Below are positions 1 through 13,400 of a stretch of DNA of 64,000 nucleotides, piece after piece. Made by a program: the position numbers and the translations under genes. The DNA comes from Corticium candelabrum (taxonomy: Eukaryota; Porifera; Homoscleromorpha; Homosclerophorida; Plakinidae). Numbering within the stretch: position 1 is the stretch's first letter; each line of letters begins with the position of its first letter. The stretch covers positions 5,985,327 to 6,049,326 of the forward strand of contig NC_085095.1 in assembly GCF_963422355.1 (NCBI RefSeq), given 5' to 3'. The notes below the pieces were generated by a model. It made no database searches. It was not told where the DNA came from and saw only the letters and a list, made by a program, of their open reading frames with translations.

Positions 1-216
1 ATGTTTGTCTGTCTGTAACGCGCCGATCGACACGACACCGATCTCGGATCGAAACGTGGTGGGCTGGTCGAGATCACAAGTCCGAGACGAACGATCGCGT
101 CGGATTTCGCCTGGACTGCCTCCGACGGCCCGAAACGAGACACTGGCGGCCTGAAATGCGATGCGTGGGAATTTGTTTATTCAATTGACCGAGTATGCGG
201 ATGGACACACACCTAG
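1..216. other. Leading segment with no recognised feature
   Basis: No convincing coding exon or RNA gene is visible. It may belong to the left end of the dispersed repeats that follow. Confidence 0.3.
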
Positions 217-381
217 CTTCGCCCAAGACGCAGTGTGGATTGCAGCTTCGGATGCGCTTCCATCACCACATCACTGATAGTGGATTGCAGCTCCGGATGC
301 TCTTCCATCACCACATCATCAGTGATGTGGTGATGGAAGAGCATCCGAAGCTGCAATCCACACTGTGTCTGGGGCGAAGCT
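217..381. repeat. Imperfect palindrome (hairpin-forming repeat)
   Basis: The left half reads inward from AGCTTCGCCCAAGACGCAGT and the right half ends with its near reverse complement, closing in GGGGCGAAGCT. The inner arms around position 318 carry GATGTGGTGATGGAAGAGC and its complement. The motif GACGCAGTGTGGATTG recurs at about 458-475, and close relatives occur near 27855 and 45570, so this belongs to a dispersed family. The open frame across it is a by-product of the palindrome. Confidence 0.7.
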
Positions 382-440
382 AACACACTCCTGCTATCGT
401 ACGCCGTTCTAATTCTCTCATCTACAGTGTGAGGATGCGC

Positions 441-1235
441 TAGCCTCGCCCCAGACGCAGTGTGGATTGTAGCCCCGGATGCGCTTCCATACGTACGTCT
501 GGTATAGTACCGCCTTTCTGGGCGGGAGTAAGTATGTAATCAAATTCTTCAGCGCTTGTCATGCTAATGTTATTAGCTGGGAACTGAGCTTTCGATTGGA
601 CTTTGACGTTGTTCTAGCCTCTGTACTTGTCGATATTGCGATTTTAGGCCGCTGCCAAGCATTAGTAAGAGATTGCAGCTACGCTAGAGAGCGTAGCGGT
701 GAAATGGCAGATCAGAAATGGCACTTGCAGTGCGTCATACGCCTTTGAACGCGTACACAGGTCAGAGGCGTAACTAGGCATGAGGCAACCGAGGCAGTTG
801 CCTCGGTAAAAAAAAAGGGTGTGGCGTTGCAAAAATTTTGCTGCATGTAGGTTAGGAGCAGAAGATATGACATTCTGCACTAACAAAATCTGCTATCGTG
901 TTCTTTTCAAATTTGAAACCGCGTGCGTAAACTCTTTGATACTCAACTTTAGCGCACGTTCTTGGCACGTGAAGCACTTGCCACGCACGTGACTGAGAAA
1001 CCTCGAGGTTAATTAATTAATTAATTAATATTAACTTGCCTCGGTAAAATTTTAATGCTAGTTACGCCCCTGCAGGTTCTCAGTTGAAGCTGCAATGCGT
1101 CATATGCCTCTACTGCAATGCATTGGACTGCTGCTTGCGTTCTGCGCGCTAATTAGCGAAGATCCTACAGACAGTCGTTACCTGCAATCTACTACGCTGA
1201 CAAAGTACACTTGTAACTGACACTAATCATGTCCC
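441..1235. repeat. Dispersed repeat, copy 1 (split by a MITE)
   Basis: This segment shares several blocks, in inverted order, with 45557-45860. Shared blocks are the GCAGTGTGGATTG motif, CGCGTACACAGGTT, CAGTTGAAGCTG, CAATGCATTGGACTGCTG and the palindromic CCCTAGGGACATGATTA. It is non-coding as far as I can see. Copy 1 is interrupted at 763-1072 by a smaller element that copy 2 lacks. Confidence 0.65.
763..1072. mobile_element. MITE with CAGRGGCGTAACTAG terminal inverted repeats
   Basis: It begins CAGAGGCGTAACTAG and ends with the complement of CAGGGGCGTAACTAG. It is flanked by a direct CAGGT at 758-762 and 1073-1077. Just inside the ends, TGCCTCGGTAAAA appears in both halves. The length of 310 bp without a transposase fits a non-autonomous DNA transposon; the TIR style resembles hAT-type MITEs, but a 5-bp target duplication is not diagnostic. 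The related repeat at 45.8 kb shows the uninterrupted target. Confidence 0.75.
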
Positions 1236-1625
1236 TAGGGACATGATTAACCGTACGACCCATCGACCGTATATATAGTTGGTTAGCGGAGATGCAAATG
1301 AAGCTATTCCGACCAATAGACGAGAAGTGGTGTCATTACTGACCAATAGACGAACGTGATGTCATCATGAGGCTCCACCTCTCTTTGTTTGGTTGCTGCT
1401 AACGAGAATTCGGCCATCAGGCGTCCGTCCTGTACATGATGTTTAGTCCTTTGCTTTAAGGGTTTAGCACATACATTTGTACGTGTATGTTTCCCCAACA
1501 ACAACCAGGGCGAGGTGTGTAGCTGTACCTGACTTGTAACATTTTGCTTGTTCCACAGTGTTTCTGCATAGTGGTTCTGCAGTCTGCCAGCTTGAATTTT
1601 GGGCAAAGTCAACGCGAACAGAGAG

Positions 1626-1736
1626 TAATCATGCTCATCTCCTACATCACAATCCAGTACTGTGAGTGTCACACAGGACTGCTGCGTTCTAATTAATTTA
1701 GGTAAAAGATTGTGATGTAGGAGATGAGCATGATTA
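1626..1736. repeat. Hairpin: 29-bp inverted repeat
   Basis: TAATCATGCTCATCTCCTAC (start 1626) pairs with GTAGGAGATGAGCATGATTA (end 1736), part of a stem of about 29 bp with a loop of about 53 bp. It may be the remnant of a foldback element. No gene is evident between 1236 and 1855. Confidence 0.6.
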
Positions 1737-1741
1737 ATTAA

Positions 1742-1826
1742 GTACATACCCATCCCTACATACTCATCCCTACATACCCATCCCTACATACTCATCCCTA
1801 CATACCCATCCCTACATACCCATCAT
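1742..1826. repeat. Short tandem repeat, 14-bp unit
   Basis: Six head-to-tail copies of TACATACYCATCCC, alternating C and T at the variable position. Confidence 0.85.
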
Positions 1827-1855
1827 TTTCTCAAAATGTTTTTTTCTATTTTTTT

Positions 1856-2991
1856 ACACCTGAGTCGAGAGAAGCAATTGTGTGCAAGTTTAGGAGAAGT
1901 CCAACAAAAATGAACTTAACTTGTATGAGTAGATCTTACCGAGACAAATCGATCGGTATAAGTTACTCCGTTATCTTCGCTTTTGTATACGAGAAAGAGC
2001 GATGTTTCTATAATGAGCAACGCCCACGCGCCTGCTCCGCGCTTCCTGGTCGATTAAGCTCCGCCCACTGCAAACGAATCAATGCGTTTACGGATGACTG
2101 CTACCGATATATCGAGAATGCCGAATGTGAATGCGAAGATATTATAAAGATCTGCTTTCTTGCCGTCAGTGGTTCCTCTCTAAAGTAAAATGGTGTCGGT
2201 AGAGCTGTTTTCCCGACAGACTTTGCAGCAGAATTCCTCAATACCACGGCTTACCTAGAGAACGTGCTTGTGCTTGAGTATTTGTTTATCCTTGTTCTTT
2301 TAATATCCGAAGAGAAACGTTCAGCGCGCGGTCTGGCGTGTGCTACAGAGGACGTTCCTATTTTCACATCCGGTCTGCTCACTTTCTTTTGCCACTGATT
2401 GGTAGAAGGTTACAATCCCGAATGTAAAAATAGGATTATCCTTTGTAGCACACGCTGAACGTTTCTTCGGATATTAAAAGAACAGGGATAAAAAATACTC
2501 AAGCACAAGCGCGTTCTCTAGGTAAGCCGTGGTATTGAGGAATTCTGCTTCAAAGTCTGTCGGGAAAACAGCTCTACCGACACCATTTTACTCTAGAGAG
2601 GAACCACTGACGGCAAGAAGGCAGATCTTCATAATATCTTCGCATTCACATTCGGCATTCTCGATATTATATCGGTAGCAGTCATCCGTAAACGCATTGA
2701 TTCGTTTGCAGTGGGCGGAACTTAATCGACCAGGAAGCGCGGAGCAGGCGCGTGGGCGTTGCACATCACAGAAACATCGCTCGTTCTCGTATACAAAAGC
2801 GACGATAGCGGAGTAACTTATACCGATCGATTTGTCTTGGTAAGATCTACTCATACAAGTTAAGTTCATTTTTGTTGGACTTCCCCTCTAGGGAAATTAT
2901 GCCATAGCTCGCCATCACTGTGACTTGAACATGCAAGGTCCCGGATGTTTGCATTCTCCAAATGCTCTCTCTAACCAATTGAGCGACAGCA

Positions 2992-2992
<1 letters not shown>
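1856..2992 (-). mobile_element. tRNA-derived SINE, minus strand, split by a foldback element
   Basis: On the minus strand from 2992 the sequence shows an A-box-like CGCTCAATTGGTTAGAG and then a B-box-like GTTCAAGTCACAGTG (2917-2931). After GGCATAATTTCC it is interrupted at about 2889 and resumes near 1891 with the tail AACTTGCACACAATTGC. The same order, uninterrupted, is present at 40690-40898. Pol III box spacing and tRNA-like bases support a SINE; the family name is not known to me. Confidence 0.7.
1892..2889. mobile_element. Foldback element, about 1 kb, two 470-bp inverted arms
   Basis: The left arm (about 1892-2365) and right arm (about 2420-2889) are near-perfect reverse complements over at least 450 bp, with a short central spacer. 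Both arms begin GAAGTCCAACAAAAATGAAC when read inward. Because the arms match, the same roughly 93-102-codon open frame appears twice, on opposite strands; I see no domain in it and regard it as a shadow. It sits inside the SINE at 1856-2992. Confidence 0.75.
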
Positions 2993-3039
<47 letters not shown>

Positions 3040-3068
3040 GCACACGCACACGCACACGCACACGCACA

Positions 3069-3127
<59 letters not shown>
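2993..3127. repeat. CA microsatellite
   Basis: (CA)n with a central CACACG variant block, directly abutting the 5' end of the minus-strand SINE. The second SINE copy at 40.7-40.9 kb has the same neighbour, so the microsatellite is probably linked to the SINE family. Confidence 0.95.
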
Positions 3128-3130
<3 letters not shown>

Positions 3131-3290
3131 AAATATTGGTCAGTCTTCTGCAATCAGTTTGATTAGCAACAATCAAATGTCAATTAGAACCCTCCTATAT
3201 TCCTGCAGTAGAAAACCATTTTCAGCTTTCAATTTCAATAAATAACTACACTGAATATCTTAAAATGTATAATCTGAACTAAAAATTTTC
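3131..3290. repeat. Dispersed repeat shared with the GOPC 3' end
   Basis: Blocks such as ATTGGTCAGTC, CAACAATCAAATGTCAATT and AAAATGTATAATC recur in the same order at about 38590-38755. Here it lies downstream of the mucin gene; there it overlaps the last codons of GOPC. It is likely a non-autonomous element or SINE-associated tail. Confidence 0.65.
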
Positions 3291-3527
3291 TATGATTTTT
3301 TTATATCAACATTGATGTCACATTGCTGCAAAACACTGCTGATGTTGCTAATCTAATAAGATAATATTGACTGAGTTGGCAATCAGTATTGCGCACTATG
3401 GTAAATCAAACAATATCACAATCTACATATAATCAGCTATAAGACGTCATGTGACATAAAGTTCACTGTAGCATGACTATTAATGTACTACAGCAGATGA
3501 TTCATCACTAAACCTAGTCAACTGCAT

Positions 3528-6500
3528 TTAGTCAACCCGAGAATGAGATGTGGTCTTGTTAGGATCTCCTTCAAATTTCCTGGTCACCATTTGCATACTT
3601 TCCCTACCATCCCCATCATCATCAACATTAACCGGACTCACTTTAGATCGTCTACCGCATCTATTGTAAAGTCAAACAATTAGTAACACAACTCTACGCA
3701 TTCAAACTCTGATATTTGCAACTTACCTATACCACCATAATGCAATGGCAATGATGACAAGAATAGCAGTAATCCCACAAGCAGCAATAATGCCAGCCAA
3801 CTGACCAGTGCTAAGACCAGAATCATCGGTCTTTCCACGATTAGTGGGAGTTGCAGATGTTGTGGTAGTCGTAGTGGTGGAAGGAATGGCAATAACAGAA
3901 AGCACTGTAAATCCCGAATCTCTCAACTGTTGCTGCCCACTTGTCGAGTTAAGAGCGTGAACTGCAGTATTAGCCGAAATAAGTGCTCGAACATAAAACA
4001 TAATCCGAAGATTAGATTCCACCACATGCACTGGTCTCACAACAATCACATCTGTTGGATCGATAACTAGTACTGCACGCCTGCAGGATACAACAACACA
4101 ATAAAAATAAGTCAGTCGATCAGCTACCAGCCCATCACCATACTTTCTCTTAGAAGAAGCTTGTTGTGAACATTCTGCTACATTGTCGCTACAGTAACTG
4201 GATAGAACTTGAGCCACAGCTCTTGTAAAGTTTGACTCAGAAGCATTGAACTGTACAGAAAATTGTTACTAACTCTATACACTTGCACTACACGATACAT
4301 ACCTCTGACAATGTCATATTGGCAACTACCACAGCAATTAATTCAGGTGCAGTGGCAGGTGTGGTTACGTTTGACGGCACTGTTGCAGTGATTGAACGTG
4401 CTTTTGTGGTAACTGTCACAGAAACAAAATTGAAGCACAAACTAGCACTACTATCTGATACTTAACACATACCTGACAATGAAGTGGATGGTGCAGTTGC
4501 TGTCATTATAGTAGAAGTTGGTAATTCAGTCATCACAGCAGTAGGAGTTGATAATTCAACTACAGGAGAACGTACGGTAATTAACAGAGAACTCAAAATT
4601 ATTCATTTAGTAAAATGGATAACCTTGGCAGCTATTATTGACAAGAATCGTGCCACCAGGACACTCGCACCGATACCTTCCTGCCGTATTTACACACTGT
4701 TGACCAGAAATATTGCAAGGCTGGGTATTCTCAACACATTCATTGATGTCTGAAAGGATGCAAAAATCACTTTTAAAGTCGAAGCAAAGAAGGGCACAGT
4801 ATAGCTGACCTTGACAAGACTTTCCATCTAGTTGGAGGCGATATCCTACAGAACACTGACAAACGAATGAGCCGTTGTTATTGATACACACTTGATCACA
4901 ATTGTCTTTGTTCTCCAAACATTCGTCTATATCTGCTCATACAAGTAAGTAATCAGTATACACGCGTATACTAGTACTGGGTGAGGTGATCTGTTTAGCT
5001 TACCATCACACATCACCCCATTCTCTAAACGATATCCTTGCTTACAAAAGCATACGTCTACACCTTTTATTACAGCACAATCTTGCATACAATTATTCGG
5101 TATGACACAAACGTTGTCAGCTGAAATATGATCACAAATTCAGTATGTGAAACAAATAATGATGAAACGAGGCAATCACCTTCGCACGTTCTGCTATCAT
5201 CGCTGTTCAGTGTAAATCCATTTTCACAACCACAAAAGAAAGAGCCTTCTGTATTGTTGCAAGTTTGGTGACAAGAATCGAACTCTTCACATTCGTCTAT
5301 GTCTGATCGACCAGTACATGTGTACAGTATATTCATATCAATATAACAAACAGGCTATACTGTGACTCACTCACCTGAGCATGATTTCTTGTCTTGATTC
5401 AGACGAAAACCAGAGTCGCATTCGCAATTGAAGCTGAACAACTGATTCACACATTTCTGTTCACACCCACCATTAGGAGTGTTAGTTGAATTGCATTCGT
5501 TGATATCTATGTAAGATATACTTGTAATCAAAAAGTGCTTGAGTAACTATGCAAGTATTGTCTCTTACCAACACATTTGCCATCACTAACTTGAGTGCCA
5601 CTTGGACATGGTCCACAATTGGCACCAGTCAGTGGTGCAATGTTGTCAAAACACTCCACACCTTCAAAGCAATTGATTTCTTCACATCCATCCATGTCCT
5701 GATCACAGAACTGTCCTTCCCATCCTACCATCAAAATTCATTTGTAACTAGCACACAAACAACACTGACAATTAACACGATCAAGCCTACCAGATCCACA
5801 TTTGCAGTCTTGTATAATAAACAAATCGTCTCCACCATCCTTATTTGATTCAACGCAAGTGGCATTCAAGTCGAGTGCACAGCCACAGATACGAACCTCT
5901 GGATGAAGAATGGCCGTTGATCCAAGCGAGTCATTTGCAATAAAGAGGAGTCGAACAGGAGAGAAAGATGTCGGTGTCCATGTGAAGTTGTATGCATCCC
6001 CATCATGAGATAAAGAATAGTCAGAAGGAGCAGGCAGACTTCCTTGGAGATTTACAACATACGTGTCATTTGGATCGGATACAGAAAACAAATAGGTGGC
6101 AGATGTGTTGATATGAACACGAAATGTTGCATTCCCAAACAGCTTTGGTGGGTTGTTCACTAACACAAACATTAAACATGAACACATTGATGTGAAAGCT
6201 CTACATAATACACACAGCACCTAAATTCTGAGAAAGAGCTTTGTTGTCCTCATCTGTCTGCTTGGTCTCGCTCGCAATATCAGCATCTCCTGTCTGTAGG
6301 AAGTCATAGAGACATGCTGTATTGCCAACACCACAAAGAGTAATTTGTTCTGTTGTAAAATTGCTCATAGGAATCTCATCTGGGAAAACTGGCAAATGAT
6401 CAGGATATGAAAAGGTTGACACATTTTCACCCATCTTGTAGTAAAATAGACTCTCCTGTAAGGTTATCTGCCCTACAAATAAAGTTATTCAGTCACTTCA

Positions 6501-9500
6501 ACGACTGTTACGCCAAAGCGTCTAATGTTGTCTGAAAATTCTGTGTGCAGGATCTCCAACACACTTAAACACTGTTAGGACACGATTCGGTAAATGTGTG
6601 TCTGACTTATACGTACATCGACATTGTCCACCCGTCTAGTCTTCATCCACTTTATAACTTGGGTATCTGTTCGATTATGGTACAACCTCTCTCATACACT
6701 TTGAGGGCCTCTGATTGGCTGTCCATTCATTCTGTGGTTGCCCCGCATAGCCACATGCAAATACTGCTCTGATTGGACTATTTTAACCGATTGAAAGTAT
6801 GAAACATTCCGAACAGCCAGACAGTCACACGTATAGTCACACACGTAGTCACCCACATACATAGCCATGTAGACCAGAGGTGCTCAAGTGCCCTTTGAGT
6901 ACACTATGTACTTTTTCACGTAATGTTTACAAATACTTCTTTGGCTCATAACTGAAACCACCTTCCCACTAGCCCACATATCCAAGACCCACCCAGCTGT
7001 CTCCCAGGTAGTTTAATTATACAGTCCAAACTATATTTAGTTTGTCCATTCGTCTGGTGCATGTAACAATTAATCAAATACAACAAACTTACAGTCTTGC
7101 CCAAACTGGTGTATTTCTCTGTCCGTAGCATTAGCAGAAAGAATGGTTCCATTCCTGAATACAAAGTCATCATCCTTGTTTCCATTCCAAACTCCCAACA
7201 GTCCTCGAGTTTCACCACGCTGCTTGTCAGGGCCAGCAAACACTACAGACAGCAATCCCTTCTTTGCTTCGACAGTCACTGATATGCCAAGTGGGAACGT
7301 TGCTGTAATAGATTTTGTCATCGGTTTGGAAATCGACACCATGTGAAGATCTAAACTCGTCGAATTGTCTAATTCTGTAACATTGCTGCTGATGTCTTGC
7401 CAATCCGACTGGTTGTTAGGTGCCACAGAGTGATACTTGACAACTAACAAGTTAAAGTCGGAAAGCTCCACATGTACAATATCTGACTTTGGAGTTTGAC
7501 TCTCAAACCCACTAGAAGGATAAAACTCGGCCATAGAAAATGCTGAGAAAACAGTCGCACTCGATCCGTTAGCAGGCCTTGTTCGGCCCATAAGTACAAA
7601 AGTGTCATTGACAGTTTTCATGGTGATGTATTCTCCCCAGCCATTGAAAGTATACTGTTTACCATCCAGTGTGGTAATATGTGGGTCTCCCCAAAACCAG
7701 GCTATACAAAAAATATTACTAATCAACTATAAACACGCACGTGCAAAATGTACGTAGATACCTCTCCTTTGTGGTACATAACCTGTACAGTCATGTGATG
7801 GTCTTCGCTGGTAGTACAAATGGCATAAATTACCAACACGACAGCAATCTCTACGTGGTTTATCATCAAGTTGGTAATGTAATAGATAATTGACTGATGG
7901 ATCGTATCGCTGTGCCGAGCCTCCATAACGAGGACCAACCAAGAGACTACCCCACGAAAACCAATCTGTTGAATAGCAGCACTGTTGTCTGCTGCCACTG
8001 TTTGACGGGAAAGTAGAGTAAGCACAGAAAGAAAACCAATCAAATCTAAACCGTCTGTCCCACCAAGCTTGCCACCACCTACAAGGACAGGGTTCAAGAT
8101 CTGCAGCCCAAGACAGATCTTCTCTTGCTCGATCCTCTTCAAACCACACTAAGCAATCGCGTCTAGCTACTGCAATAATGGAAGGGTCGAGATGCAAAGG
8201 GTAGACAAGTTTCCCTTGTTTGCCTACATTTGATGCCGAAACGTCATGATCAATCGTTGTCACCTGGTCATATTGGGATAGTCTGTGATTCTCATAGTAT
8301 GTCCCTCCTTCAGCGTTGTATCCAACAACACCCTTTGACCATCTCCCAGACCACTGCAAATCACTACAATTGTAGTTGAATATTGCAAATGAGCTAAGAC
8401 CATCAGTAGCCAATACAGCCTGAAACGTATTTCTCTACAGAGACAAAAAGAAAAGCAATGATATGCTACTGTACATATATTAATTAATTACAAATATTAA
8501 TTGACTAAAGCTTCATAAGATTCGGTTATTTATTCATTTACCAAGCCTGTGTATTCATCTTCGTAACACCACCACCACCAACTGTAGTATGAATAACAAC
8601 CATCAGGATAATTAGGAACTTTGTCCCATGTGGCAACAAGAACCCATTGAGCTTCAAACGATTCATATCCTTTCAAGAGTGTTTGAATATCTCTATTGGC
8701 CATCTTGACTGCAGAGTCATCTCTATGTGTATAAACATTATACCAGACATTGCCTTCTTTCCGAATATCGACATCAGCCCAGAATGGTGCAACTACACTT
8801 TGTCGTCTTATCCAACTGTATCCAGGAAAATAATGAGGCCACCAAAAGTAGAATGGTCTCCCAAACGAAACGATTCCATTGGTTCCAACCTAACACAACA
8901 TTAAATGAGCCATATAACTTTAATTAATTAAAATTAAGACACACAATCAAGTATCACTTACATAAGCAGTAGAATACACATTTTCAAAAAAAGGAAATCC
9001 GACTTCAATTGAAATAGGTGAAGACACACCATCAAGATAACGATACAGTGACTCGCTTTCTTCACTTAAACCGAAAGAGTATAAACGATTCGAATCTAAA
9101 AGTATAAAACTCGGTTGTCATCAGACATAGTTTTAAAAGTGCACAGCTCTTACAGCAGTCATCCAGTTGTGTCTCACACTTTGTGCCTGTATATCCTTCA
9201 AAACACTGGCATGTGTATCCATCTACCATATCACTACAAGTTCCTTGATTATGGCATGGAGCAGACTCACACTCATCGATGTCTGTTTGACATGCAGTGC
9301 CAGTATAACCAGAAATACAAGTACATGCATAACCATTGATGACATCACTACATGTCCCATTGTTCTGGCATGGATTTGATACACACGTGTCTAGATCCAG
9401 CTGGCCACTGCCACTACCAATAGTACTGCTGTTTCCACTAGCTGCATAAAATAACATACATACTTACCCAATTAATATTAATTATCCAATCATAGTTCTA

Positions 9501-10440
9501 ATACTTTTTATATTAATGTCGTTATAAAGCATACAACTTAACAGTAACTACGCTCTGTTACTGTCTCTCCTTATGCAGAGAAGAAAAGAACTTACATGCA
9601 AAATGCAAAGGTCTATGCTATATATACTTTACACATTTTTGGTTAGTAAAAGTTGAACACAATTACATATTTGATCAGACCAGAAAGTCTGCATCAACTA
9701 TATTTAATGTTCCTGCTGCCAGAATTCATTTGCAGAGCCATGATCAATGAGCCCTAGCACCTACAATGACGTATTTGCTATACATGTATCTCTAATAATT
9801 ATACTTCAACTAAATTGTACAATTCTTTTCATTTTATAGGTGTCATGTATGGTGCAGTAAGACTTGTACAGTGCAGTTCAATGTGTTTGTTGCATCCCTC
9901 AATGATGTACATGCATGCACTGACATGCAGTTGTAAATTGTAACATGCACTGGACCAACCTATTGTAAGTGCTAGATAGTCCTAGAGTCCTGTACACATT
10001 ATACAGTGGCCAGTAATGCATTCCAAGCTCACTGAAAGACTACTTTCATCTCTTTGTTTCTGGTGTTTGAGTAAGTTTTACATGCAGTAAAAACATTTAG
10101 TAATAAGCTATTGCCCATTTGCAATTGGAGTACAGTAAAGTCGCGAACAATAGCTGGGGCTAAGTTAGATATCCTGATTACCTGGTAAACACATGACTTG
10201 AACACTCAATTATATGTCTTTCTCTTTCTTGATTGAGATTGTTGCAGCATCTCCATCAGTGACCTCAATACGAAACATACTAACGGCTCGACAATCCGGG
10301 CAATAACCGTATACTGGATAAAAGCAGAGAGCGAGTGTAACACATGTCTAACAAGAAGGGGCAAGAATATAGCACGATGCGTCCCATAAGAGTTTGGCAT
10401 GTGAGAAGCCACAGTTTGACTATTGTGTTACCATATAAGG

Positions 10441-10489
<49 letters not shown>

Positions 10490-13400
10490 GCTGGCTGTGT
10501 AGAGTTGAGTTAGTGTGATTTTTTGGAAGTTTTTGGTGAGTAAACACGTAAGGTGTATGAGTACTAGTATGTCGTCGACCCAGATCATCGTCCGAACGTC
10601 TGCCCACATAGAGTGGCACGCATTCGCCTATCCTGAGAAGACCGTTACAGCAGGTTATTGGAAAAGTACGTAGCCAAGAAATGCGGCTACTATTCAAGGG
10701 CTGCTTCTATTCAAGGGAAGCTTTTGTTCACGACTTTACGGTATGTATACATACATTCATATACATATTATAGATATAGTAGGAAACATACCTTCTGTTG
10801 GTTCTGTTGTTGAACTGGGTGCTAAACAATAACATATCAAAAATAAGCCATATTGCTCATTTAGACTAGCCTCCCATCAGATCCACTCACACTGTCATAC
10901 CCAGTTCCCATATGACACAACAACGCCGAAGGTCTGATCGAGTTCTTCTCACCCACCATTTATGCTAAATATACTAGATAATAGAATATCAAAGATCTAC
11001 AGTTCACTAACAGGATTAGCTTAATGTGAATTTCCCGTTTCACATAAAAATGTTTTGAACAACAGACACGTTAGTTGTATAGTGTTGCTGTTGTTGTGTT
11101 GTATACAGTAGATGTAGGACAGCAGCCTGAACTTTGTCGCTTCTCCTTTCTACACCTGATCAAAATGCAAGTCTCACCTCCTATTATCGATATTGGCAGA
11201 CTACTATATCGATAATAAGAGGCAGCAGCGTTGCTTCTTTGCTGGCTACAGGTTGACGATTTTCATAATACTGTTTGTCAGAACTCGGTCAGATGGATTT
11301 CCAGATTCGTGTTATTCTTGTGGCTTAGTAGAGCACTGCTACTAGGGTCTAGTTCAATTACACCTGCATGATTTTATCATGCTGATTGTACCGCTCATAA
11401 TGCAAATTGAACTCAGGCACACTGTCAATGAATCGCTTTCTGACACTATAAACAGGGTTGAACTATAAACAGTAAGTGTGCACCATCGTTTGTTTGGTGT
11501 AATGTCAGAGCCTGTTAGTTTAGGTACAAAGATCATACTATAGTCTCACGTAGCCAGGAAGTAAGATGCAGAAGAAAAGAGTCTGGCTACGTGAGACTAA
11601 GAACGTATACAGAGTCTCCAGGCTCTGGACGTATGTGTTGCAGTTTACACAATAATTAACTAATTCATTATTATATTGATCAATTTAGTGACGTGAGCCC
11701 CATGCAGGACCAGGACCAGCAATGACACTAGATGAAGAAAGTAGGCAAGAAGAACTCAGATCCTTTCTGATGTTGTTGTGATAGCATGATGAGAAGGTCC
11801 GGGGAGGCCAATTTGGACTATGTATAGTATACATTCATATACAGAAGTACTTGATCATACCTTCAGTTGTAAACACAAACGCTGGTTCTGATGTTTGAGT
11901 ACCAGTAGGTGCTAAACAAACATCAAGAATACGCTATTGTTCATATATAGTAGTAAACATACATTCTATTGTAAACACAAACACTGGTTTTGATGCTTCA
12001 GTAAGTGCTAGACATGCAGTGGAAACATTAATAGACTAACGCTCATTTAGAGTACGATCGAGTATGTATACGGCCGCTTCCAAAATGGCGGAGTACGTGA
12101 CGATCGAGCCGCTCACACAAAATCGTGATAGCCATATTTTCAAACCAATTGCTAAACGAAAAAACGCTTCTGCCCAGAAGAGTTTGCAGCAAAGACATGT
12201 AACCAGTTCAGTCGGAGAAAGCCTGCAAAAACCCGTCTGAAGAAAGTTAGTTAGTCATTGCGGTATATTGCAAATACGTTTGAAAATAAACCAAAGGTTT
12301 AATGGTAACAAATTGGCACACATAGAGAAGAAAAGTAGGAGACTTCACCAATGCTATTCATTATTTGCAGTAGTGCTTCTGAGCCAAGACAGGAAGGGAG
12401 CACAAACGAGCTTATGTATGATGTACGCGACACCATGAGCCGTTCCTAGATAGTGACTACGTGTCACAATCAATACACAGACAGTAGTAAACATACCCTC
12501 TGTTGTAAACACAGATTCTGGTGTTTCAGTTAGTGCTAGACAGTAGAAATATTAATTAATTACCTAATGCTCATTTAGAGTAGCAAACATACCTTGTGTT
12601 GTAAACACAGGTTGTGATGTTTCAGTAAGTGCTAGACAGTAGAAACATTAATTAATTATAATACTCTAATGCTTCATGTAAAGTAAAAGTATGTATACAT
12701 TCATACATATTCAGTAGTAAACGTACCTTCTGTTGTAAATGCAGGTTCTGATGTTTCAGTGAGTGCTAGACAGTAGAAACATTAATTAATTGCCTAATGG
12801 TCATCTAGAGTACGAGTATGTATACATTCATACATATACAGTAGTAAACATACCTTCTGTTGTAATTACAGGTTCTGGTGTTTCAGTAAGTGCTAGACAG
12901 TACAGAAACATTAATTAATTATAATACTCTAATGCTTCATGTAGAAAACAAGTATGTATACATTCATACGCATTCAGTAGTAAACATACCTTCTGTTGTA
13001 ATCACAGGTTCTGGTGTTTCAGTGAGTGCTAGACAGTACAGAAACATTAATTAATTATAATACTCCAATGCTTCATGTAAAGTACAAGTATGTATACATT
13101 CATACACATTCAGTAATAAACATACCTTCTGTTGTAATTACAGGTTCTGGTGTTTCAGTAAGTGCTAGACAGAACAAAAACAGTAATTAATTATAATACT
13201 CTAATGCTTCATGTAGAAAACAAGTATGTATACATTCATACGCATTCAGTAGTAAACATACCTTCTGTTGTAATCACAGGTTCTGGTGTTTCAGTGAGTG
13301 CTAGACAGTACAGAAACATTAATTAATTATAATACTCCAATGCTTCATGTAAAGTACAAGTATGTATACATTCATACACATTCAGTAATAAACATACCTT

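Noticed and set aside
1880-2869. Two related 93-102-codon ORFs on opposite strands
   Set aside because: They are the two arms of one foldback element, so the second is a mirror of the first. No domain or splice structure supports coding.
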